From: Actinomortierella ambigua
Taxonomy: Eukaryota; Mortierellomycota; Mortierellomycetes; Mortierellales; Mortierellaceae
Length of the DNA: 64,000 nt
Reading direction: 5' to 3'
Assembly (NCBI GenBank): GCA_016098155.1
Contig: JAAAJB010000035.1
Coordinates: 45,776 to 109,775 of the forward strand
Shown here: piece after piece, positions 24,124 to 34,245 of the stretch
Layout of the letters: each line of letters begins with the position of its first letter
Position numbering within the stretch: the first letter of the stretch is position 1
Notes under the pieces: model-generated
What the model was told of the DNA's origin: nothing
What the model saw: only the letters and a program-made list of their open reading frames with translations
Databases searched by the model: none
Program-made: the position numbers and the translations under genes

Positions 24124-24345
24124 CTGGGTGCACTGGGCTGCTGCAGGTGCACCCAGTGTGTTTTGTGTGTTCATTTCATGTGTCTGTCAGGTGGACTACT
24201 TCACTCTTCTGGGCTGCTGCAGGAAGAGATGTCCATCTGGGTGCATTGGGCTGCTGCAGGTGCATCCAGTGTGTTGTCTGTGTTCACTTTATATTTTTAT
24301 CTTAAGATGGTCCACTTCACTCTTCTGGGCTGCTGCAGGTGCATT
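24124..24345. repeat. Repeats of GGGCTGCTGCAGGTGCA with two hairpins
   Basis: The motif occurs four times in about 220 bp (near 24134, 24210 in a shortened form, 24248 and 24328), with TCCACTTCACTCTTCT-like spacers before two of them. 24124-24155 is a 10-bp inverted repeat (CTGGGTGCAC ... GTGCACCCAG) around a CTGCTGCAG loop. 24237-24268 repeats the hairpin with one mismatch. Non-coding or structured RNA cannot be told apart from sequence alone. Confidence 0.6.
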
Positions 24346-24459
24346 TTTTTATGTCTATTGGGGTATTGCTTGCACAGGTTTTCACGAGACTGACCCTACG
24401 CGCATCTAAATGCCATAGCCAGTCATAGAAGCAATGGTTCTCCCTCCACCATACACCGG

Positions 24460-24843
24460 ATTTGTTGCAGTCCTCCCTTGAGGGTATTACTACTCTTGCC
24501 TATTTCAAGACTACCAAGATATCTGAATGGAGTCTTGAGGGTTTCTTTACGTCCACCGAACTCACCGAGCACGAGTTTATGTCGACTCTGAAGACTATCT
24601 CAAGAATCGAAACGTTTGCCACCAGAGATTCTATCATTTGCAACGAGTTTGAGAGACTACTATGGTGGTGTGTTTCAAAGCGAGGTCACCCAATTCTCTA
24701 AAGACATAGCCCGCAAAAATGTCAACCGGGCACTTTTGAGCGTCAGAGAACATCTGTTGGTACAAAGAGATGTGGACGACAATCTCGAAAGAGACGAGGT
24801 AATAGAGACAAATCGATTTGCTCATTTGCTCCCCATGTCGTGA
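24460..24843 (+). pseudogene. Helix-rich gene fragment with one frameshift, family not recognised
   Basis: One frame runs from 24460 to the EFERL codons near 24655, and the neighbouring frame continues with SKDIARKNVNRALLSVREHL to a stop at about 24843. The composition (Leu/Glu/Arg-rich, no low complexity) looks like decayed protein coding sequence rather than random DNA. It might be the front half of the CRN-like gene type seen at 31.4 kb; this is a guess. Confidence 0.3.
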
Positions 24844-25236
24844 TGTCGTGGAGATAATCTTACGCGTCGTACTAAAAGGCCAATATGCATCGATTATAGT
24901 CAAATCGCTTGCCCGAGATTGAACAACGTGCAACAAAGACTAGCGTTGATTTAGCTGCCACAAAGACAGCACCGATTGTGCAAAACCACAAGGCTTAGTG
25001 AGACGTCAAGAGTCGAGGGATTACTAGATGGTAGCGACGATCAGGGCGACATCAACATCGTTAGGGATGCAAGCGGATTTTCAGCCGTCCAAACCGACAG
25101 TACATCGCGACCGGTTGACAAAGGTCTGTTTGCTTTTGACTAGTCTTTGGAAAAAAAAAAAAAAAAAAAAAAAAACATCTGCACTCTATGGCGTTTCAGT
25201 TTCTTTGCCGCTGATGAGGATAATGCTTCTATTGTA

Positions 25237-25720
25237 TTAGCCAAAAGGAAGCAAGCCCTCAACGACCCACAAATATACCATGAAGAGGGTACGGTCCAGA
25301 GCAGTGAAAAGCCCAATGTAAAAGTATTACAATTGTGATGGTTAAGTTGCATTTGTTTTTGGCGGTTAATCTCGACGGATAGATTTCTGACAGTGCACTG
25401 AAGAGAGCGGGAGTTGCTGATGTAACAGTGCTGATGTAACAGGAGATACGAAGAATGCAAGTGAGGATCATCCCGTCGGTCGAGAAACACGCGCGTCTCT
25501 CAGCGCTAAATCAGTGAACCCGATGCCCAACACCTTTTTTTGGATGAGAAGGACGCCTAGAAGGACCTCGCTTTTTTTTTCTGCTTTTGGACAGGACACG
25601 CAGTGGTGCTCGGCCTGAGGCAACGATTATATCGCCGACTTCAAGGAATACCGGAACAGTACAGGGGACTCCCTTGCTATAGGCATAGTTGCTGACGTGT
25701 CAGTGAGGTGGAATGGATAG
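25237..25720. repeat. R block copy 4
   Basis: Contains AGGAAGCAAGCCCTCAACGA, a GTACGGTCCAGAGCAG core, an internal 13-bp duplication (GCTGATGTAACAG twice near 25415-25441) and the AAATCAGTGAACCCGATGCC tail. The A run at 25150-25174 lies just before it. Confidence 0.55.
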
Positions 25721-26249
25721 GTCGATTGAGTATTGTAGTACCATCGAAAATAGCGCACTTGAAGGAGTGAAGTCCTCGAGTCTTGTCGAGCCCTGATAAT
25801 CGCTTTGTCATGTATTAATAAGTTGAAGACCTTGCCTCAAAACGAGGTGAACGAGGAAATTTCGTGTCTAGAGAGTAGCATTTCTCCCTCTTTTTCAAGG
25901 ATATCTCCTGGAAGGAGCATAAAAAAAATGACGGAGGTCAACATGACATGCTGCTCGGATTTGCCCATTGACAGCGCCACCTAAGCGCCAAGGATCATGA
26001 GACTTGAGAGAAGTTTCTAAGGTGTATAGAACGATTTTGATCACTTGAATACGTATATTGTATGGAGTACTAATATTAAGCAAACGCTACGAATAACTCA
26101 GCTTATGGAAATATGGAAAACAAGGGCACCAAAGGTTCGAACAACTTTTGTTATACGCTCAACGGTAACACTGAACACCCCCTCGGTCGGTCATGAACAA
26201 AATGTGGCCTGCATTCATCGTCGTTCCATGACATACGTGACTATCCCAA

Positions 26250-26575
26250 CTTGAAGACAAGCCCTTGATCCTCTTACAGTCGTTTAAATTGTGACAAGTA
26301 GCTTTAGAGCCATTTGCACACAACTCGACGCAGCACTGTGGTGAGTTTGATCATCGTCATTAGTCTCGGCACCGCTCGCCTGACTTCGCCTCGTCCCACC
26401 CTTCGGGATACAGAACTTCAATACCGTATCCAACTTTTTTTATGCATGGACACGCGTCCGCGCCTTTTTCAGCCTCATCATTTACGCAGACTCGGGTCGC
26501 CCTAGCGCTTGTGACGCAGATGCAGAGTATCAACAAAGCAGTCGCTGCAAGGTATCGTGGCTGACGCGGCATCAT
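26250..26575 (-). pseudogene. Broken family A copy (A4)
   Basis: Intact signal peptide (MMPRQPRYLAATALLILCIC) and the first half with ACPC. After the GERCRD codons three stop codons fall within four codons (TAA, TGA, sense, TGA; around 26348-26362 on the plus strand). Downstream the same frame still codes the QCC, ELC, TC and DC cysteine landmarks. The frame was not shifted: the stops are substitutions relative to A5. Leader intron signals and the TATA-like box (26870-26877) remain, so the locus may still be transcribed into a 71-residue truncated product. Confidence 0.7.
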
Positions 26576-27249
26576 CTCTAGTTGTCACGCAGGGTTCGAG
26601 GTGGAGGTAGGTAGGGACCCAAGTAAAAAAATATATGACATGTTGATTTAGAAAATCGGCTAGGTGCCGCTTTATGGGACGCTAATACATGTTCCTTCAA
26701 ATTACCTAATGAATGTCGGATCAGGTGGTGTGGATGAATATGTGGAAGCTTGATGCACCTTTTGCGGGTTCAACAAGATTGACGGCGATGCTTGTAGGTA
26801 TACGAGTCTTGTTTGATCTTGGATCTTGCGGGAGGGGGAGTTAGGCGGACGTCGGATTCAGGCACATTCTTTTTATACATGTGAACTGAACAGTCTGTCT
26901 GCGAGAAACACCACCACTTTCATCCGTGCATGAATAGAGAATTGGCAAGGGTAAGCTGAGAGAGTGAAAATCAAGGAGTCAAGACGGAAAAAAAAAACGG
27001 AGTCAAAGGATACACCAAAAAAAGGAGATACCAAGAATTACCGCTAGCCGAAAAAAAAGGATCAAGTCGGCTAGCTAGATTCCAAGAATCAAAATGTGTA
27101 CATGTCTAGGTTGCGTTTTGCTAGGAGTATAGTTTTTACAGAAGTTGCTCCACCTAGTTGAGCGAAGAGAGAATGTTGCTAGAATTGGTGGGATAAGGTT
27201 TGACGAGAGAGACCGCGAGGGTGGTCAAAGACGAAAAAGAACAGAGAGA

Positions 27250-27740
27250 CACCATTCAGTTTGAATCAAGAGAGTCAATCCTGGATCAAGGACACAGGAG
27301 ATCAAGAATGTAAGATGGTCAAAGAAACGGGAGGGGAAGAATGCCCCACGACAAGGGAATCGTGAGGGATGCCAAAAAAAAAAGACTTTACATTCGGCCT
27401 GTCTTATGTGAGACGTACCCTCAGAGGACTTTACTCACAACAATGTGATCCCTTGCCCCCTTTAGCGCACAGCATGGATTGCCTTTCTCCAACACCACGG
27501 CCATAAGGTCGATTACGACGATCATGAGCTCCCATACACTGTCTGTCCTGTCTCCTTGCAAGGACAGCTAGACCACCTTCCGTGGGGACTGAAAAGGCGT
27601 ATCTCACGCCATGCAATCATTGTCTGCGAGATAGCCGGCATCGCTCGATTCATCCAGACAATTTACCATGAAAACATTGTTCTTACTTCTTACACCATTG
27701 CCAGCAGCTATTCCCATTACTTTATTTCGCACAGCAAAAA
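27250..27740 (+). mobile_element. L block copy 4 (retroelement-like debris)
   Basis: Carries the AGTTTGAATCAAGAGAG start, a CCTGTCTTATGTGAGACGT block, an AGCATGGATTGCC block and, further 3' than other copies, an open frame coding GLKRRISRHAIIVCEIAGIA. Broken relative to copies 0 and 5. Confidence 0.4.
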
Positions 27741-27884
27741 TAAAATTTCCCACCTTCTTCACGTTCTTCAAGTTCCCCCTACATTTTGAGCGATGGAGAA
27801 TCATCATTTATTTTATAAATATTGAACGGCCTCAGTAGCAATTCACTCAAGAAAAAAAAAACAACCGGGGATGGGTGCATAGGC

Positions 27885-28178
27885 TTAATCTCCGGATATC
27901 AAGCACGGCATGTTTTCGTATTGAGGCTTGCACACCACAAAATAATGGTTCTGACATAAAGTGGTGCATTGGGCCCACCTGTCTACATCACAGGTATTAT
28001 AATCAATGTTCTCTATTCGAAACCAACAATTGACGGGCTGCGAACAACCGCAGTGACTAGCGGGAACTTTGCCCATGGATGCTTTGTCCATGGACTCTGT
28101 GAATGGTTTACAAAGGTCGCGTTCCGGATCAGTACACGCCCTTTCAGCTGTAACCAGTAGCAGCATAGTCGCAAGCAT
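27885..28178 (-). CDS. Cysteine-rich small protein, family B copy 1
   Basis: 97 residues from ATG 28178 (MLATMLLLVTAERACTD). Ten cysteines with spacing C-7-C-19-C-1-C-5-C-11-C-7-C-3-C-7-C-8-C. Copy 2 has the same spacing except between cysteines 2 and 5. The hydrophobic N-terminus is short for a signal peptide. In related copies the DNA before it codes MK/TKC-RHQL, which here begins ACG instead of ATG, so the ancestral start may be lost or sit in another exon. No recognised family. Confidence 0.6.
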   Translation of the reverse strand: MLATMLLLVTAERACTDPERDLCKPFTESMDKASMGKVPASHCGCSQPVNCWFRIENIDYNTCDVDRWAQCTTLCQNHYFVVCKPQYENMPCLISGD

Positions 28179-28204
28179 AGAAAGTTGATGACGGCACTTC
28201 GTAC

Positions 28205-30080
28205 TGCATTTACTGCGCAGAAGAGGCGAGGTTGCTGGATGGTTGGATAGCGCGAGTCTTGCGGGGCCGTCTTGTGAAGCAATCTCAGAAAGCTTTTGAT
28301 AGGTGCTGTGGAGGGGGGGGGACTGTTGATAAAATTATCTGGGGAGTTGGTTGGTTTTGGGCCGCTCTTTCGATAACTTCCTTTTACATAGGATAGTCGA
28401 AAGAGAAGGCGAATCATCGGACAAAAGATCGACGAAGGAAGAATCCAGATGTCGAGGGGGATCTGGGGGAATGCCAAAGGAATGTCGAAGGAAAGAAGGG
28501 GGTGGCAAAAGAATCAAGGGGATGTAGAAAGAATAAATTAGAGGAACATGAAAAAAAACTAAAGGTATACAAGCGGTCCAACACAAGGCATACAAAGAAT
28601 CAAGGGCACGGACACAAAAACAGACGGACACCCTAGGAAACAAAGATCAAGGGGTATTCACCATTTGTTTTCATGAAAACTAAATACCATCTTGCAATGC
28701 CGCCCCCCCCCCTTCTGTTTCCAAGACGATCTTTCGCGACTCTGACCACCGTCTGGACTTGAAAAAGGACGAAAGAAGAGGCTGCACTCAAAGTCCGCGC
28801 TCGGCAACTTTGCTGGAAGCCTACCCGTCTCAATGAGCATGAAGCATAATGTTGACGGTCTTGGCTGCTAGAAAGAATGTCATAACACGCCCTTGATGTC
28901 AGGAATGTCAAGAGCGGTAGGTCCCTTTATCACAAAATTATGCACTTGATCAAGCGATTCCTTGGAACAGGTTGTTGCCAGCCTATTCTTTGTGAACGGA
29001 GAATACCGTCGCTGCGGTTGTAGACTGCTGCATAGAAGAACTGTTCTCAGTGACCCATGGCGAGCAAAATGGGGCTTTGTAGACGATGCTTGGTCTGTCC
29101 AGAGCGAATAGCGAGTGTGATCGCGAGTGTGGTGTTTATTTCTGGTGCCATGCCCCTTCCCACCTCCCTCTCTTTCTTTTTTCTTTGACGGGTAATGGCG
29201 ATGGGTCTCGTATACATGCATATATGCACACTCACACTCACACTACACAAACTAACATACAGGGCTACATATGTACTAACATCGTTAACAAACACACAGA
29301 TATCAAGCAATGGATACGCACGGCTGAGATCAGCAATCCCGATGTACAGCTCCAGCAGGCAGAGATATGTAAGAGTGGCCGCGGTAGAGAGTCGAAAAGG
29401 ATGAGAAGGTATCCTTTTACATGGCTACCCTTCCAGCAACCCGAGACTCGGTAAATCCGGTTGCTACGCATCCGTGTTGAGCGATATCTACTCGGCCAAC
29501 AGTCGAGGCACTGTAACGGAAGCAATGATGAGGCGACCCCAGTGGTATCCCAGGTAGATGGGTAAAGGTGAGGTGGGAAGGGCTGGGGCATTCTAGATCA
29601 ACATGGCTCTGTACGACGGCGATGCCAACGGTTCTTTTGTCACCGAGGATGCAGTATAGTGCTGTGCAAAATAAGCAATATTTATATAATGGCCAATGAC
29701 ATGGATGTTCATTTGCAGATGCAGGATAGCATTTTCGAAGCAATTCTTGAGTGTTGCAGTGGCCGCAGTGCTCAAAATGGAAAGGTGGATTACCCTTGGC
29801 GTCTCCACACCAACATCCAGTCGGTGTCGCCAGGACTGCTGTCATGGAAAACAGCACGTCGAGACAATAGACTATCATTTGGACCATGGCCAGTCTATTG
29901 ATAGTCAGGAAGGACAAAGTGGACATTTACTGTTACGGGTAGTCCTGACTTTATGTCCAAGTAAACGTACAGTTTAGAGGCTCCTCTAATTCCATGCTTA
30001 CATGGTGTCGTTGGGGTCATATTAAAGGGTTACGACATCCCTCATTGCACTCTTCCTTCGATCGCGGGGAAAGGATGATC
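28205..30080. repeat. Segmental duplication, copy 1 (partner 34550-36500)
   Basis: Almost 1.9 kb that aligns collinearly with 34550-36500. It covers the DNA upstream of gene B, a long spacer (shared GTTGGTTGGTTTTGGGCCGC at about 28345 and 34695) and gene C. Copy 2 has small indels and an extra ~70 bp insertion near 36362. Apart from gene C (29.4-29.9 kb) I see no supported gene in 28200-29400. Confidence 0.7.
29417..29887 (-). CDS. Cysteine-rich small protein, family C copy 1
   Basis: From ATG 29887 (MVQMIVYCLDVLFSMTAVLA) the frame has a signal-peptide-like start, then CWC, HCGHC, KC and PC cysteines within 64 codons, and stays open for about 90 more codons to 29417. Copy 2 has a stop (TAG for TGG) right after the 64th codon. 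So either the real product is the short six-cysteine protein and this copy reads through, or copy 2 is truncated. The 3' boundary is therefore uncertain. Family not recognised. Confidence 0.5.
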   Translation of the reverse strand: MVQMIVYCLDVLFSMTAVLATPTGCWCGDAKGNPPFHFEHCGHCNTQELLRKCYPASANEHPCHWPLYKYCLFCTALYCILGDKRTVGIAVVQSHVDLECPSPSHLTFTHLPGIPLGSPHHCFRYSASTVGRVDIAQHGCVATGFTESRVAGRVAM

Positions 30081-30284
30081 CCATTGCAGGAAAAGTCGAC
30101 TTGCTTTTTTGTCTTTGCCCTCCCCCCCTGCCCAATTTGCTCCTATGGTGTCGACATGCGCTCTTCTCCAGGCCAGTGAAACGTTGATAAAAGTCTTTTT
30201 CAAGTTCGAAGACCTTCATCCCCCTCTCCCCCCTCCTTATTTTTGTTTTCGAACTAGGGCAGGGTTGGTCCAAACCTCTTATTC

Positions 30285-30540
30285 TCCCTATCATATGATC
30301 TTTCAGCTTAACAGTCAATTGCTCTATACCATCCCTCACATCGCACTCTGAGGAGAAGTTCTCAGCCGCTCGCCACCCCGCGTCAACTCAACAGGCCACT
30401 CCTTCCACCGGCTCAAAAGGCACTTGAGGCCATTCAGACTCGAGTCTGCAGTGACAAACGGCTACTCCATCACCACTATATCACCACTTGTTCGAAAGCA
30501 TGTCAGCAAGCTAGATAAATTTAACTGGGTCATTTTCGAG
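30285..30540. repeat. S block copy 2
   Basis: Matches 13555-13800 (CTATCATATGATCTTTCAGC, GAGGAGAAGTTCTCAGCCGC, GGCTCAAAAGGCACTTGAGG). Confidence 0.5.
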
Positions 30541-30599
30541 TAGCACCCACCAGACGTTTTTGTTTTTCGTTTTTTATACAAACTTCAAGGCTAACAGCT

Positions 30600-31080
30600 G
30601 TCGCCGCTATCCACCCCACCGTCATGAAGAGGATACGGTCCCAGAACAGAGAAGGCCCAATGTAAAGGTACTGCAGGTGTGACGATTGTGGTAAATCCGT
30701 TATTGATGATTACTCTTGACAGATAGATTTTTAATAGTGCACTGAAGAGAGCGGGAGTCGCCTAAATATTAGGAGATCCTAAGCGTGCAAACGAGGGTCA
30801 GCTTGCCGAGAAACACACCCATTCTCTTAGCGCAAAATCAGTGAACCCGATGCCCAACACCTTTTTTTGGCTGAGAAGAACGCCTGGGAGACACCGCATT
30901 TTTTTCTGCTTTTGGACAGGACACGCAGTGGCGTTCGGCCTGAGGAAACGAATATCTAGGAATGCCGGCGCAGAACAGGGGACTCCTTCGCTATAGCCAC
31001 GATTGCTGACGTGTCAGTGAGGTGGAATGAGTCAAGGATGTTTTCAAAATGGTTGAAGGATCGACATGGTATGAGTGAGT
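30600..31080. repeat. R block copy 5
   Basis: As at 13.88 kb, it follows an S block at the same distance (S1-R2 and S2-R5), so S and R moved as one unit. Shares ACTTCAAG(G/T)CTAACAGCTGTC just before the R core. Confidence 0.55.
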
Positions 31081-31379
31081 TGAAAGAAGCTCGCCTTAAG
31101 TACCAGGCTTCCAAGGCCATCGTGGACATATGGCCAACGTAGGTGGAGGTGACGAATCGAGCCGACGACGTTAATAAGACCTATCGTGATGTCTGCTAGA
31201 GAGCCGCAGAAGAGCCCAATCAGGACGGGGCGATTGTGGTCTATGTTATCTGCGTCCTGTATTCTTGGTAAGTCGCTTTCGTATGCAAGTACGCCTTCAT
31301 CAAGATAGATACATTTAACACTCTATCTCACATCTGACGTGCTCTTCTCTTTTCCCTGGCCTTTGTGTTTGATAGCATG

Positions 31380-32065
31380 CATCACTTCGCATTCGGTGAT
31401 GCCATTAGCGACAAAGTCAACGAGCGCGAGGCTTTTGTCGATACAACATGGAGCTTTGAGCGAACGGCCTTGACGATCGCGCGGGATTCCATCACGCATG
31501 ATGGAGATCCAAATCGACGGCAATAAGGACTGCAAAGCGGAGGCCAAGCAAATGGGTGTTCGCCAAAGCACGGCTCGCAAAGCTGATGGTGTTGGCCTTT
31601 ATCAGGATCAGCAAATATATGTCGCCGAAGCAGCAAAGTTGTACAAAGCGACTCTGGACAAGAAGGATGGCGATGCTTGGAAGGTCAAGAGAGCCATGCG
31701 CGACGGATGGGTGTCGCAACTGCGACGGGTATGTGAGACTCACCGGCCAACGAAGCTGACGGTGTTTGACTCGACATCTCACCGTGACACAACGAAGTTC
31801 TACTCCATGGACTTTGCGGGGTGTTTCCGTGTGTCGCCCGTCTCTTCAATGGTTGTTCCTCTGGCGAGCGGTGTCGGCTTTGCCGAAAAAAATGAAGTCT
31901 TGCATGAGGACATGCTTGGAGTTTGCCTTGGTCTTGTTGACGGAGATGGAGAAAAGGAACGGTGCGGTATTCCTCGATCGCTCTGAGGACCGAGAGGAGC
32001 TCGTTGATCTGGCTGCGAGCATCCCAGCTACGAGCCTGACGCCGGTGTATGGACTAACTAAATAA
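31380..32065 (+). pseudogene. CRN-effector-like / nuclear-type protein fragment, frameshifted
   Basis: Three frames together give a continuous-looking protein: FAFGDAISDKVNEREAF from 31390, then RKADGVGLYQDQQIYVAEA with KRAMRDGWVSQLR and DFAGCFR from 31498. After a shift at the A7 run near 31892, the last frame codes MKSCMRTCLEFALVLL and DREELVDLAA to a TAA at 32063. The [KR]ADG[IV]G...AEASK/KLY...RAMRD.W...MDF.G.FR pattern matches, from memory, a family of long uncharacterised Mucoromycota proteins sometimes grouped with Crinkler-type effectors. Only its C-terminal third is present. One shift is at a homopolymer and could be a sequencing error; the 5' truncation is real. Confidence 0.5.
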
Positions 32066-32761
32066 ATATATCCTGAATCATCTGTCCAGTGGATTACTGA
32101 GCTAGCACAGTGCATGGTTAGGGATTGTGTGGTTTATGGCTCTGGATGGAATGGGTGCATGTATGGCCTGTTGTATGAGAAGGTTGATGTAGACTATGCA
32201 GGTGCATTGTTCGGGCACATCGGTGGGGCTGGTGCCGAATAAGAAGACCGACTGTATGGGAAATAGAGACGATAGGTCGACTGTCTATCGTATTGTAGTA
32301 CCATCAAAATTAGCGCGCGTGGAGTGAAGCCCTCGAATCTTTTCGAGCCTTGATACTCACTTTGTCTTGTAGTTGAAGACCTTGCCTCAAAACGAGATGA
32401 ACAAGGAAATTTCGTAGCATTTCTCCCTCAAAGATATCTCACTCAAAGATATCTCCTGAAAGGAGCAATAAAAAATTACGGAGGTCAACATGGCATGCTG
32501 CTCAAACTTTACCATTGACAGTGACATCTAAACGCCAAAGATCATGAGACTTGAAGTCTCTCAGGTATCTCGCATTTATCGATATGCTAATTGCAATGAA
32601 TACATGTATTGTGTGGAGTACTCGTATTAGCAAACGTCTACGAAACTCGGCTCAAGGAAAAACTAGGGCACCAACGGTTTGAACAACTTTTCGACGGAAA
32701 CACTGAACACCTCTCGGCCGGCCATGAACGGAGTTTCATCGTTTTTTTTCCAACTTGCAGG

Positions 32762-33079
32762 CTAGCCCCTGATCTTCTTACAGTCGTCTACAGTGTCACA
32801 GGGAGCTTTAGAGCCCTTTACACACCAATCGACGCAACACTTTGGCAAATTGAAGCATCGTCCTGTGTTTCGGCACTGCTCGCCTGGTGTCAGCTTGTCC
32901 CACCCTACGGGATCCACAATTTCAAAATGCGGATATTCAGCTATCATGCATGGACAAGCGTTTGGGCCCTCTTCAGCCTTATAGTCTACGCAGTCTCGCA
33001 ATTCCATGGCGCTTGTGACACAGATGCCGAGTATCAACAAAGCAGTCGCTGCAAGGTATCGTGGCTGACGCGGAATCAT
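32762..33079 (-). CDS. Small secreted cysteine-rich protein, family A copy 5
   Basis: 105 residues. The signal peptide is MIPRQPRYLAATALLILGIC, with a Gly where the others have Cys at position 18. The mature chain has ten cysteines (DC, ACPC, QC, RC, KCC, WC, PC, DC). The region between ACPC and the fourth cysteine is the most variable, but it keeps the P-x-GWD motif found in copies 1, 4 and 5. Leader intron donor lies near 33210 and the TATA-like box at 33383-33390. Function unknown. Confidence 0.75.
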   Translation of the reverse strand: MIPRQPRYLAATALLILGICVTSAMELRDCVDYKAEEGPNACPCMIAEYPHFEIVDPVGWDKLTPGEQCRNTGRCFNLPKCCVDWCVKGSKAPCDTVDDCKKIRG

Positions 33080-33724
33080 CTCTAGTTGCCATGCGGGGGT
33101 TCGAGGTGGGGGTAAGTAAGGATCCGAGTAAAAATTATGACATGTAGATTTAGAAAATCGGCTAGGTACCGCTTTGTGTGGCGTTATGCAAGGCTCGTAA
33201 CATTACCTTAAGAATGTGGGATCAGGGAATGTATATGTATATGTGAAAGCTTGATGCACAGCTGCGGGTTCAACGCGATTGATGGCGGCACTTTTAGGTA
33301 TGTATACGAGTCTTGTTTGATCTTGGATCTTGCGGGGCGGGAGTAGGTGTGTTGGTATCGGACATCGGATTCAGGCACCTTCTTTTTATACAGGTGAACT
33401 GAGTGAGAAAGACGTAGAGTAATCATCATTTTCATTTGTGCATGAATAGAGAATTAGCAAGGAGAGTGAAAATCAAGGAGTCAAGGCGAAAAAAAAAAAC
33501 GGAGTCAAAGGGACACATAAAAAAAAAGGATTTACCGCTAGCAAAATGTGTATATGTCTACCATAGGTTGTTTTTTTTTCTAGGAGTATAGTTTTCACAA
33601 ACGTTGCTCTGCCTGTATATCACGTAGTTGAGCGAAGAGAGAATGCTGCTAGAGATGATGGGACTAGGTTTGACTAGAAGAATCGTGAGGGTGGTCAAAG
33701 ACGAAGAAGAATAGGGAGACACCA

Positions 33725-34165
33725 TTCAGTTTGAATCAAGAGAGGCTATCCTTGATCAAGGACACAGGAGGTCAAGAATGTAAAATGTCAAAGAACAGGA
33801 GAGGAAGAATGCCCCGCGGTAAGGGGATCGGGAGGATGCAATACATTCGGCCTGCCTCCTGTACGACGTCCCCCTCTGAGGACTTTACTCGCAATGCGAC
33901 CCCTTGCCCCACCTAAATCCACAGCACGGATCGCCTTTTTTTAACACCACGGCCACAAGAGCGATTGGGACGATCATGAGCACCTAGACGCTGTCTCCCT
34001 GCAAGGACGACCCGAACGACTTCTGCGGGGGACTGAAAAGACATATCTCACGCCACGCACTCACTGCTACTGGGATGGCCGGCATCGCTCGATTCATTCA
34101 GACATTCTACCTTGAAAACATAGTTCTCCCTTCCCTACACCACTGCCTCATGAAATCCCATTCTG
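33725..34165 (+). mobile_element. L block copy 5 (retroelement-like debris)
   Basis: Same order of landmarks as copy 2 (AGTTTGAATCAAGAGAG start, CTCTGAGGACTTTACTCGCAA, CACCACGGCCACAAGAGCG, TTGAAAACATAGTTCTCCC end) with its own indels. Sits between A5 and B2, as copy 4 sits between A4 and B1. Confidence 0.4.
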
Positions 34166-34245
34166 CCCAAAAGCAAAAATGACATATTTTTGAACGGTTT
34201 GAATAGCGCGGTTTATATATTATCAACAGGTATAGACAATGCTAC

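Noticed and set aside
24124..24155. tRNA gene
   Set aside because: Only a single stem is present; no cloverleaf or box A/B.
23870..24409. 179-codon open frame over the hairpin repeats
   Set aside because: Depends on the repeated CTGCTGCAG DNA, has no domain, no splice support and the same DNA is open in other frames too.
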